From: Cognatishimia sp. 1_MG-2023
GTDB taxonomy: Bacteria; Pseudomonadota; Alphaproteobacteria; Rhodobacterales; Rhodobacteraceae
NCBI RefSeq assembly: GCF_030548175.1
Contig: NZ_JAUORX010000002.1
Coordinates: 1-64,000, forward strand
Length of the DNA: 64,000 bases
Direction: 5' to 3'
Shown here: one piece after another, positions 8,420 through 15,472 of the stretch
Numbering within the stretch: position 1 is the first letter of the stretch
Layout: each line of letters begins with the position of its first letter
Program-made: the position numbers and the translations under genes
The notes under the pieces: model-generated
The model's input: the letters and a program-made list of their open reading frames with translations, nothing else
Told to the model about the DNA's origin: nothing
Databases searched by the model: none

Positions 8420-9196
8420 ATGATGAAACTTCACCTAGAAGGAAAGACGGCGCTTATTACGGGCGGCTCAAAGGGTATCGGCCTCGCGAGCGCTAAGCTT
8501 CTCGCCCAAGAGGGATGTGACATCGTTTTGGTGGCCCGTGATCCCAATGCATTGTCTGATGCAGTGGCTGAGATCCAGACAGAGACAGGCAAAACGGCAC
8601 AAACAATGACTTGTGATGTGGCAAATCAAGAAACTCCGGAAAAGCTTGTGGAGCAATTTCCAGATATAGACATTCTTGTGAACAATGCAGGTGCTATTCC
8701 CGGCGGTTCCTTAGATCAGGTCGCTGCAGATGCTTGGCGGCAATCTTGGGATCTCAAAGTGTTTGGAATAATTGAAATGACACGTCATTTTTACGCATCA
8801 ATGGCGACGCGACGGTCAGGAGTGATTATCAATGTCATTGGTTGGGCAGGACTGCGCGTGGACGCGAACTATCTTGCCGGAAGTATGGGCAATGCTTCTT
8901 TGGTCGCGATGACCCGCGCCCTTGGCTCTACCAGTCCCGCAGATGGCGTGCGTGTCGTTGGTATTAATCCCGGCCCGGTTGACACTGATCGATTAGAGTT
9001 TTTGCAACGTAAAAAGGCTGAGGTGCTGCTTGGAGATGCCAACAAGTGGCGCGAGCTTGTGGCAAAACTTCCCTTTGGCCGCGCCGCCCAAAAGGTCGAG
9101 ATAGCTTCAGCTGTTGCATTTTTGGCCTCTGAAGTGTCAGGGTATACTTCCGGTTCAGTTCTCGAAATCGACGGTGGCTTGTCTTGGAAAATTTAG
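8420..9196 (+). CDS. SDR-family protein with a degenerate catalytic triad
   Basis: The protein is a short-chain dehydrogenase/reductase by fold: TGGSKGIG (residues about 14-21) binds the dinucleotide, NNAGA follows strand 4, and the C-terminus has the usual GSVLEIDGG. The active-site segment is unusual. In GWAGLRVDANYLAGSMGNAS the Tyr is kept, but the lysine four residues later is Ser, and the usual serine 13 residues upstream falls on non-Ser residues. The ATG at 8420 follows AAGGGAAAA; upstream in-frame starts lie in the aldolase gene. It is the last gene of the operon. It may bind NAD(P) but use altered chemistry. Substrate unknown. Confidence 0.78.
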   Translation: MMKLHLEGKTALITGGSKGIGLASAKLLAQEGCDIVLVARDPNALSDAVAEIQTETGKTAQTMTCDVANQETPEKLVEQFPDIDILVNNAGAIPGGSLDQVAADAWRQSWDLKVFGIIEMTRHFYASMATRRSGVIINVIGWAGLRVDANYLAGSMGNASLVAMTRALGSTSPADGVRVVGINPGPVDTDRLEFLQRKKAEVLLGDANKWRELVAKLPFGRAAQKVEIASAVAFLASEVSGYTSGSVLEIDGGLSWKI

Positions 9197-9476
9197 ATAC
9201 TTCAAAAGTATACGCAGTTTGAACAAAGTCGAAATATTGCAATCTCGCTTTGTCATGATTGTTTGGGCCAGAATTGCAGGACGAGGACCCTTGAACCCTA
9301 CTTGGGCGTAAAGATAGCAAGGCACGCGCGCAGGCGTGTTCAAGTACGCTAAGAGGCTATTTAAAGTAAGCATTTAGACAAACTGTCAAAAGACAGGTTC
9401 AATGCTTATTGATTGGCGGCTTTGTTCAATTGGAAAGTTTTCATTCTTGATCGCAGCGAATGACCGCTTTCCGCCG
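9197..9476. other. Intergenic region between the SDR gene and the IS1182 element
   Basis: No convincing gene is seen. Just after the SDR stop lies the small inverted repeat ATACTT-CAA-AAGTAT (9198-9212), without a following T run. The rest has no recognisable domain in any frame and looks like relic or insertion-scarred DNA next to the IS1182 end. Confidence 0.4.
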
Positions 9477-9547
9477 ATTCTGTTGAAAAACAACGTATTG
9501 CAAGCGCAGAAAATAGAGCTTCAAACAGTGCGCGAGCGCCTTTTCTA

Positions 9548-11006
9548 TCAGGCTTTGCGCATTTGCTGCGGTGCAGGAAAGATCTTGGCTAATTTGCGGA
9601 GGTTTTGGGCGGTTGCGGCGAGGAGGAATTCATCATTTGCACCACATGGGCCGCGTAATCGCAATCGTCCCAATCCCAAGATCCGTTTGAGGTGGGCGAA
9701 GAGCATTTCGACCTTCTTCCGCAACCGCATTGAGATCGCATATTGCTTGGTCTTGGCAATATCGCGGGCAACCTGACGGGCATCTTCATGTTCTTCACGC
9801 GTGATCTTGCGCGCATCTGCTTTCGGGCAGCACTTCATCTTCGATGGGCAGGCTTGGCAGGTGTGTTTCAATGCCTGATACTTGGCGACCCCTTTGCCAG
9901 ATGGACCACGGTTCGGATCTGAGTAGTTGCGTCGGAACTGTTTGAGCGGCTCACCTTCGGGGCAGATGTATTGGTTGTTCTCGGCGTCCCATTCGAAGTC
10001 AGCGCGAGACCAAGTACCGTCTGTGCGACCAGATTTATCTAGCACGGGAATGTGTGGGTTGATGTCACGATCAACGACCCATCCCAGCATAGGGCCTGAA
10101 CCATAGGCGCTATCCGCGATGAGCCGTTCTGGATCGATGTCATGCCGATCTTTGATCCGATCCAACATCGTGCGGACAGAGCCAACTTCGGCTTGTCGGA
10201 TTGATCTGGTGCCCTCGACATCGAGGATGACACTGTGGTCCGTGTCGATCAGGTAATTGGTCGAATAACTGAAGAATGCAGGGCCTTTGCGCGCTGCCGT
10301 CTATTACCGGCAGGTGATTGCATGCAATCACCGAGAGGCATTGGCTTGCGGGATCGGAATGAGATGTGAACTTGGGTTGAACCTCCGATGCTGCGCCGAA
10401 TGCCGCATCGTCCAGCACATCCAAATACTCCTTCACTGCGCGTGGCGCATCGTTTGGATCAATGGCGTTACGATCCCAATCTTCTTTTGGCGTTGAATTT
10501 TGCTTGTTGGCATCGGCTTCAATCAAGCTGGCGTCTGCCGCAAGGCGCTGGCCACTTACCAAACCATCCGCGATGCACCGTGCGACAGTCTTTTCAAAAA
10601 GATGCCTCAGCAACGCACTTTCCCGAAAGCGCCCATGCCGGTTCTTGGAAAAGGTCGAATGGTTCGGCACTGGATCAGACAGATCGAGGCGACAGAACCA
10701 GCGATAGGCCAGATTCAAATGCACCTCTTCACACAATCGACGCTCTGACCGAATACCGAAGCAATAGCCGACCAACAGCATCCGGATCAGAAGTTCGGGA
10801 TCAATCGATGGGCGGCCGGTGTGGCTGTAAAAGTCTGCGAGATACTGGCGGATGTCGCTTAGATCGACAAACCTATCAATGGAGCGCAGCAGATGATCTG
10901 GGGGCACATGATCGTCAATCGAGAACTCGTAAAACAACGCGCCTTGCGCTTCCTGCTTCGGTCCCAACATCGCCAATCCCCTCGTTACTAAGGACAATTG
11001 AATCAC
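9548..11006 (-). pseudogene. IS1182-family transposase, frameshifted by a 37 bp insert
   Basis: The N-terminal part (start near 10970, MLGPKQEAQG) carries the DUF772-like domain with RSIDRFVDLSDIR and RMLLVGYCFGIRSERRLCEEV. The frame then breaks at a 37 bp insert (10302-10338). In the next frame the C-terminal DDE_Tnp_1-like part continues (LIADSAYGSGPMLGWVVDR, the cysteine cluster CQACPSKMKCCP, and LFAHLKRILGLGRLRLRG). Removing the 37 bases brings both parts into one frame (DPASQ-WTAARKGPAFFSYS). The gene was therefore intact before the small element arrived. Confidence 0.88.
10302..10338. repeat. 37 bp palindromic insert, copy 2 of a mini-element
   Basis: The insert is centred on the perfect 20-base palindrome GGTGATTGCATGCAATCACC (10313-10332), flanked by CGGCA on the left and GAGAGG on the right. 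It is related to the insert at 308-346 in opposite orientation. The stem differs at two paired positions, G-C to T-A and T-A to A-T, with pairing kept both times. It interrupts an otherwise readable IS1182 transposase and causes the frameshift there. Confidence 0.78.
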
Positions 11007-11270
11007 TGGCCAAGATTCAAATCAACAAGAGTTTTTCAACAGAATTAGCCCTATTGGAGCAATATTAAACTACGCATTTGAGGGCCGGTAGGATCCGGCG
11101 GTTGCTCCCTCCCGCAACCAACACTAATTCTTCAATATTATCAATAGTCTGAGATTCTGATCTCGGGCCTTCTTTGCGTTGGGCACCGGAAAAACAATAA
11201 TCTCAGCTCCAAGCAACTTTCTTATTAGCCTGGATTGAAGTGGTCCAACTAATGGTGCTCGAGCATCTTG

Positions 11271-11783
11271 CTACCCGCGATAAGGCTCTATCTTATCCGC
11301 TGACAAAGCATAGCCAATCTCCGCAAGGTGCGTCCTTAAAGATGAGACGCCGAACATCCCTATGACATTCACCGGTTCAAACATGCCTTTGCTCTCATAG
11401 GGTGTTGGAGACGTGACAAAAACGAGTTGGTTTGCAGGTGGTGGCGGAACGTGAACGCAGGCGCCAACATAGGGCACCAGAATAAAAGCGGTAACACCGG
11501 ATCCATTATAGTCAATTGGGACGATAAAGCCTGGAATACGGACGATATGGCCATTCCAATCCGTTCTGACCCCGGTGGAGGTCGGTTGCTGGCTTGACAG
11601 TGGTACTTGTTCATCATGGGGCAGCAGTTCGCGGATCGCATTTGGGATGGCTGTTTGATCTTTTGGCAGCAGATCGTCCCAGTCTAGCTCAATGAAACCC
11701 TCGGCACGTGCGACACTGGCCAACAAGCTTGATGCGGTTATTCCTGAGAGAAACGCGCGGCGATGTAGAACGTGGCTCACCAT
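11271..11783 (-). CDS. Secreted DUF3299 protein, zinc-locus paralogue 1
   Basis: The N-terminus is a twin-arginine-type export signal (HRRAFLSGITASSLLASVARA), followed by a DUF3299 domain of about 140 residues. The domain has the strongly conserved VPYVGACVHVPPPPANQLVFV and, before it, GHIVRIPGFIVPIDY. DUF3299 proteins accompany MacB-like ABC pairs in zinc-regulated loci such as Vibrio zrg genes, and are thought to act in the periplasm. Function at the molecular level is unknown. It is the last gene of the leftward operon, overlaps its paralogue by 7 bases, and shares the Cys-X-His in ACVH/ACIH, a plausible metal-contact site. Confidence 0.8.
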   Translation of the reverse strand: MVSHVLHRRAFLSGITASSLLASVARAEGFIELDWDDLLPKDQTAIPNAIRELLPHDEQVPLSSQQPTSTGVRTDWNGHIVRIPGFIVPIDYNGSGVTAFILVPYVGACVHVPPPPANQLVFVTSPTPYESKGMFEPVNVIGMFGVSSLRTHLAEIGYALSADKIEPYRG

Positions 11784-12286
11784 ATGTAGGTTTCCAAGTC
11801 ATCCGCAGAGATCGAGTAACCGATTTGCCCAAGTGTCGTGGATTGCAATTGCGTTCTTATTGTACCTGTCACCCAAACCGGCTCCCATAGTTCATCATCA
11901 GGCCAAGGCTTTGACGAATTGACCATCACAAGTTGGTTCGCGGGCGGAGGAGGTGTGTGAATGCATGCGCCGACATAGGGCACTAGCATGAAGTCGGTTA
12001 CACCTTCGGCGCTCGTTTCCAAGGGAATAATAAAGCCGGGCATCTTGATATAGGTGCCGTTCAGCTTTTCGTTTAGCTTGATTCCATTCTCATCGTAGAC
12101 GGGAAGCCATGTATCATTGGCTTCGTCTAGCTCACCTTCGCCGATGATTTCAGAATAAGGCAGGCCAGGCGGGATCAAATCATCCCAAGTGATTTCACGC
12201 GGGGTGGCTGCAAGGGCGGTCTTCGGTGTCAATACCGAGCCGGACAAAAGCATTAACGCAGTTCTTCGGTTCAACATTGCAATCAA
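11777..12286 (-). CDS. Secreted DUF3299 protein, zinc-locus paralogue 2
   Basis: The gene is a tandem paralogue of its downstream neighbour. It has an N-terminal signal (MLNRRTALMLLSGSVLTPKTALA), then TPREITWDDLIPPGLPY, the IKMPGFIIPLE strand region and the hallmark MLVPYVGACIHTPPPPANQL. The N-terminus includes a possible earlier ATG; the RR at residues 7-8 suggests a Tat-like or Sec signal. It lies 14 bases after the permease gene. Vibrio zrg loci also carry DUF3299 genes next to a DUF2796 protein and an ABC pair, so a role in zinc acquisition is likely, although the mechanism is not known. Confidence 0.8.
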   Translation of the reverse strand: MIAMLNRRTALMLLSGSVLTPKTALAATPREITWDDLIPPGLPYSEIIGEGELDEANDTWLPVYDENGIKLNEKLNGTYIKMPGFIIPLETSAEGVTDFMLVPYVGACIHTPPPPANQLVMVNSSKPWPDDELWEPVWVTGTIRTQLQSTTLGQIGYSISADDLETYIW

Positions 12287-12299
12287 CCCACTTTCAGCA

Positions 12300-13550
12300 T
12301 CACGTTTTAACCATCATACCATCTGCGACGGACAGCCTGTAAGCCCTTAATGCAGGGACCAAGCTCACGATTGCGCCAGCGCAGATCACGGCTAGGACCA
12401 CCCAAACTTCACGCATCGTTGGTGCGTTTATGGGCAACCATAGGCCATAGGCGCTATCAAGGATGGGTTGGGCGATGATCAATCCGATGTACAGTAGAAC
12501 CAAACCAAACAACGCGCCAACGGCTGCCATCAGCATGGCCTCAAGAACGAGCATGCTTAGAATGGTTGAGGGCCGCGCGCCCATAGCGCGAAAGATCGCC
12601 ATCTCGCGACGACGTTCGTTTAGGCTGGAAAAGATCGTGGCCATCATCCCGATGAGTGCTGTGACAACCACCAAGGATGACACCGCCAAGAGCGCAGTTT
12701 CCGCAATGCCAACGATACTCCAGAGTTCCTGCAACGCGACGCCGGGTAAGATCGCGAGCAAAGGCTCTTCTGTGTATTCATTGATGGCACGCTGTAGGGA
12801 AAAGATCTGGAGCGGAGATTCAACGCCGACCAGAACGGCAGTAACCGCTTTGGGCGTAAGTTCCATGTTACGGATCACATCTGCTGGTGTTGATTGACCG
12901 GGTACTTTCGCGCCGCTTTTCCAATCGACGTGGATCGCCTCTATCGCTTCCATGCTCACGATGACAGTACGGTCAACGGGTGTTCCTGTCTTTTCCAGAA
13001 TGCCAGATACACGGAACGGCTGATCTTTGTGTTCGGTAAAGGATGCGAGGCCATGGGCGACGATAATTGGGTCGCCGATACTATATCCCATGGTTGCAGC
13101 AACATCCGCACCGATTACTGTATCAAACAGATCATCCATGATGACACCATCAGAGACAGCCAATGATCTGCCTTGCCGGTATTTATAGTGCTCGAAAAAG
13201 GCACGAGAGGTGCCCATCACACGAAACTGGCGGTGACTATCGCCCAGCGAAATGGGCACGATCCAGTCGACTTCTGGTCGCGCGGCAATATCTTGGTAGC
13301 TTTCCCAAGTCACATTGTTGGTCGCGTTGCCGATGCGAAAAACAGAATATAGTAACAGTTGCACAGACCCCGATCGTGCACCGACAATCAGGTCGGTGCC
13401 GGAAATTGTATCGGCAAAGCTTGCCTTTGCACCTGTTCTTACCTTTTCAACCCCAAGAAACAGGGCGACAGATAGGCCAATGGCGAGGATCGTCATGCCC
13501 ACAGTCAGCGCACGCGCACCGAGCGAAGCAATGGCAAGGCGCATGATCAT
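12300..13550 (-). CDS. ABC transporter permease, MacB/FtsX type (zinc locus)
   Basis: This 416-residue membrane protein has the MacB/FtsX plan: one N-terminal helix (LTVGMTILAIGLSVALFLGV), a large periplasmic domain of about 220 residues, then three C-terminal helices. The cytoplasmic loop NERRREMAIFRAMGARPSTI contacts the ATPase. Such permeases usually do not form a classical import channel but transmit force to periplasmic partners. It overlaps the ATPase gene by 4 bases. The setting between Zur/DUF2796 and DUF3299 genes resembles the zrg zinc systems, in which this pair is needed for zinc uptake. The direction of transport is not evident. Confidence 0.85.
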   Translation of the reverse strand: MIMRLAIASLGARALTVGMTILAIGLSVALFLGVEKVRTGAKASFADTISGTDLIVGARSGSVQLLLYSVFRIGNATNNVTWESYQDIAARPEVDWIVPISLGDSHRQFRVMGTSRAFFEHYKYRQGRSLAVSDGVIMDDLFDTVIGADVAATMGYSIGDPIIVAHGLASFTEHKDQPFRVSGILEKTGTPVDRTVIVSMEAIEAIHVDWKSGAKVPGQSTPADVIRNMELTPKAVTAVLVGVESPLQIFSLQRAINEYTEEPLLAILPGVALQELWSIVGIAETALLAVSSLVVVTALIGMMATIFSSLNERRREMAIFRAMGARPSTILSMLVLEAMLMAAVGALFGLVLLYIGLIIAQPILDSAYGLWLPINAPTMREVWVVLAVICAGAIVSLVPALRAYRLSVADGMMVKT

Positions 13551-14242
13551 ACAGAGGCTCTTTCTATCTGTGCGATGTCTTCCATCTGGATCACGCGGTC
13601 AAAACGTTCGCCAAGCCGCGGGTCATGGCTGACCATCAAAAGTGACGTGTTGTGCTTGGTTGTTTGTGCAAACAGTAAATCAAGAAACGCAGATTGACTA
13701 TTCGCATCCAGCGCTGAGGTCGGTTCATCTGCGATGATCAAGGGTGGTTGCCCAATCAGCGCACGTGCGACTGCAACGCGTTGCTGTTGACCAACACTCA
13801 GGGCCGTTGCCTTTGCATATATCGCATCGGCCGGTAACCCGAGCGCTGCACACAACGCAGTTGCCTCAGCCGTAGCATCACTAACACGCTTGCGGCGCGC
13901 AGGGGCAAAGCGAAGCGGAAGCAAGATGTTATCCAGCAAAGAGCCGAAGGGCAGCAAGTTAAACTGCTGAAAGATCACACCAATCTGTTCGGCCCGAAAC
14001 TTGTCACGTGCACCACCTGACAAGCTGGTGATGTCCGTTCCCGCAATACATACGCGTCCTTGATCGGGCACAATCGTACCGCAGATCAACGACAAAAGCG
14101 TAGATTTCCCAGACCCGCTTTCGCCGAGCAATAAGACGGACTCGCCCTTTGCAACCGACAGGTCAGGGACGGTGAGTGAGAACCCAGAACGCCCTGACCA
14201 GCGATAGGCAACGTCGGTAATTTCAAGAGGCGCGCCTGTCAC
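13547..14242 (-). CDS. ABC transporter ATP-binding protein, LolD/MacB type (zinc locus)
   Basis: This 231-residue nucleotide-binding subunit has Walker A GESGSGKST, Q-loop FQQFNLLPF, signature LSVGQQQRVAVARAL, Walker B LIIADEPTSALD and the H-loop in VSHDPR. The FxQFNLLP form of the Q-loop is typical of LolD/MacB-like ATPases that work with FtsX-type permeases, here the gene that overlaps it by 4 bases. It starts 6 bases after the DUF2796 gene, so the zinc-binding protein, ATPase and permease are one unit. Confidence 0.88.
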   Translation of the reverse strand: MTGAPLEITDVAYRWSGRSGFSLTVPDLSVAKGESVLLLGESGSGKSTLLSLICGTIVPDQGRVCIAGTDITSLSGGARDKFRAEQIGVIFQQFNLLPFGSLLDNILLPLRFAPARRKRVSDATAEATALCAALGLPADAIYAKATALSVGQQQRVAVARALIGQPPLIIADEPTSALDANSQSAFLDLLFAQTTKHNTSLLMVSHDPRLGERFDRVIQMEDIAQIERASV

Positions 14243-14248
14243 TTAGGA

Positions 14249-14878
14249 TCAGCTCCCCAAGGTTAACACAGGCGTGTCGCGTTCAACTTCGAAAGCCTGC
14301 GCGCCGGATTTCGTGATGATTTGCACTTCTACTTCATTTGCGTTTGCAAATGCCTCAAAGTAGTCAAAAGTGATCTGGGTGAGCGCATCAGGATTGGTGC
14401 AATTCAGCGTGTATTCCGCATGGAATTCTGTGTGACCCGCTTCATCCGCGTGATCGTTTTTTTCATGATCGTGGCCTGCATGTTCGTCGTGACCGTGGTC
14501 GTCATGCTTATCATCTGCATGATCCTTATGATCATCGTGATGTTCTTCACCGTGATCGTCATGTTCCTCGCTTTCAAGTGCTGCCATTGCTTTAACGACG
14601 GAACAACCGGCCGCACTCGGCATCACGAACAAATCAAGTGGTGCGCCAAGTGTGCCGACAGCTGCCTCTATGGCCGCAAGATCTGCATCACTTTCGGCCG
14701 CGTATTCGAAGCCAACAATGTCAGCGCCGGGCGCTTCGAACGCCATCGCGACTGTTGTGCCTTCGATTGCAATATTAAGCGTGCCAACGCCATGTTCATG
14801 GGCGTCAAGCTGGCGTGCTTCTTCCGCAAGGGCAGGAAAAGCTGCGACAAAAGCGATAAGAGAGATTGCTTGTTTCAT
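14249..14878 (-). CDS. DUF2796 (ZrgA-like) periplasmic zinc-binding protein
   Basis: The start at 14878 gives a classical signal peptide (MKQAISLIAFVAAFPALAEE). An upstream in-frame start adds 17 residues and spoils it. The mature protein begins RQLDAHEHGVGTLNIAIEG, the DUF2796 hallmark. In the middle is a tract of about 45 residues packed with His, Asp and Glu (for example HDDHGHDEHAGHDHE), a likely zinc trap. ZrgA of Vibrio, from the same family, is a zinc-regulated protein encoded with an ABC pair and DUF3299 genes, as here. Expected role: periplasmic capture of zinc and hand-over to the system encoded downstream. Confidence 0.86.
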   Translation of the reverse strand: MKQAISLIAFVAAFPALAEEARQLDAHEHGVGTLNIAIEGTTVAMAFEAPGADIVGFEYAAESDADLAAIEAAVGTLGAPLDLFVMPSAAGCSVVKAMAALESEEHDDHGEEHHDDHKDHADDKHDDHGHDEHAGHDHEKNDHADEAGHTEFHAEYTLNCTNPDALTQITFDYFEAFANANEVEVQIITKSGAQAFEVERDTPVLTLGS

Positions 14879-14907
14879 GTTACTTCCAGTTTGAATGATT
14901 GTGTTGG

Positions 14908-15294
14908 TCACGCCGCGCAGGTGCCGCACAACCCGTGAATTTCTACGATATGTCGATCCGCGCGAAAGGCGTTTCGCTCGGTCAAGGCGGTTAGCTTGGG
15001 CAACAGATCGCTGCCGTCATGTTCTTCGACCGACCCACAGTCTTCGCAGATCGCTAGGACAGGTACGCTTTCGACATGGTTACAGCGGCAGGGCACAAAG
15101 GCCTTGATGGATTCAAGACGGTGCGCGCGCCCTTGGTCAGTAAGTGCCGAAAGTGTTCGATAAACCGTTGGCGGTGCGATGTCCGGTTCGCTGGCCTGAA
15201 GCCGCTCAAGGATTTGGTATGCCGTCATCGGGCGATCACAGGATTTTAGAACGCTTAGAACATCTGTTTGCCGAGCTGCCGCGCGTTTTCTCAT
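14908..15294 (-). CDS. zur: Zinc uptake regulator, Fur family (Zur)
   Basis: This 128-residue Fur-family protein has an N-terminal winged helix (MTAYQILERLQA, then APPTVYRTLSALTDQGRAHRLES). The C-terminal dimer domain has two CxxC pairs (ICEDCG and GLCGTC) for structural zinc, and the CRCNHVES region where Zur proteins bind regulatory zinc. Its place at the head of a zinc-type operon, opposite a strong Zur box, supports Zur over Fur or PerR. With zinc bound it should repress both the leftward zinc genes and the rightward Opp/Nik-type operon. Confidence 0.88.
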   Translation of the reverse strand: MRKRAAARQTDVLSVLKSCDRPMTAYQILERLQASEPDIAPPTVYRTLSALTDQGRAHRLESIKAFVPCRCNHVESVPVLAICEDCGSVEEHDGSDLLPKLTALTERNAFRADRHIVEIHGLCGTCAA

Positions 15295-15403
15295 GTGTTG
15301 ATCTCCCTGATTAGCAATTTATTATTTTATAAAGTAACAAACAGCAAGGCGTGAATGTCGCAATGGCTTGTCCTTGGTGGCATTCTAATAAATCACAAAT
15401 AAT

Positions 15404-15421
15404 GATATGTTATAATATATC
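15404..15421. promoter_or_regulatory. Zur box
   Basis: GATATGTTATAATATATC is an 18-base near-perfect palindrome that matches the alphaproteobacterial Zur consensus (GATATGTTATAACATATC) except for two bases. It lies 52 bases before the start of the Opp/Nik-type binding-protein gene and 110 bases from the zur start. A TATAAT hexamer at 15411-15416 sits inside it, so Zur binding would cover the -10 region of the rightward promoter. A second, weaker A/T-rich inverted segment near 15316-15335 is too degenerate to call. Confidence 0.8.
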
Positions 15422-15472
15422 TAGTCATGTTAATCCCTCCCGAATCTTGTGTTATTATTTCGGAGACATTTC

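Larger units (their letters stand above)
9477..11045 (-). mobile_element. IS1182-family insertion sequence with intact ends
   Basis: The terminal inverted repeat ATTCTGTTGAAAAAC is found at 9477-9491 and, reversed, at 11031-11045, giving an element of about 1.57 kb. It encodes one transposase read leftward, typical of IS1182. No clear target duplication is visible beside the ends (GCCG on the left, TAGC on the right), so the exact borders may differ by a few bases. The transposase gene is disrupted, so this copy is not autonomous, though its ends could still be used by a transposase acting in trans. Confidence 0.85.

Noticed and set aside
10388-11068. 226-codon plus-strand frame over the IS1182 element
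   Set aside because: It runs antisense to the transposase and has no recognisable domain. The minus-strand reading shows clear transposase motifs.
14321-14938. 205-codon plus-strand frame opposite the DUF2796 gene
   Set aside because: It is produced by the reverse complement of the His/Asp-rich tract (Ile, Met, Val runs) and is not a real membrane protein.
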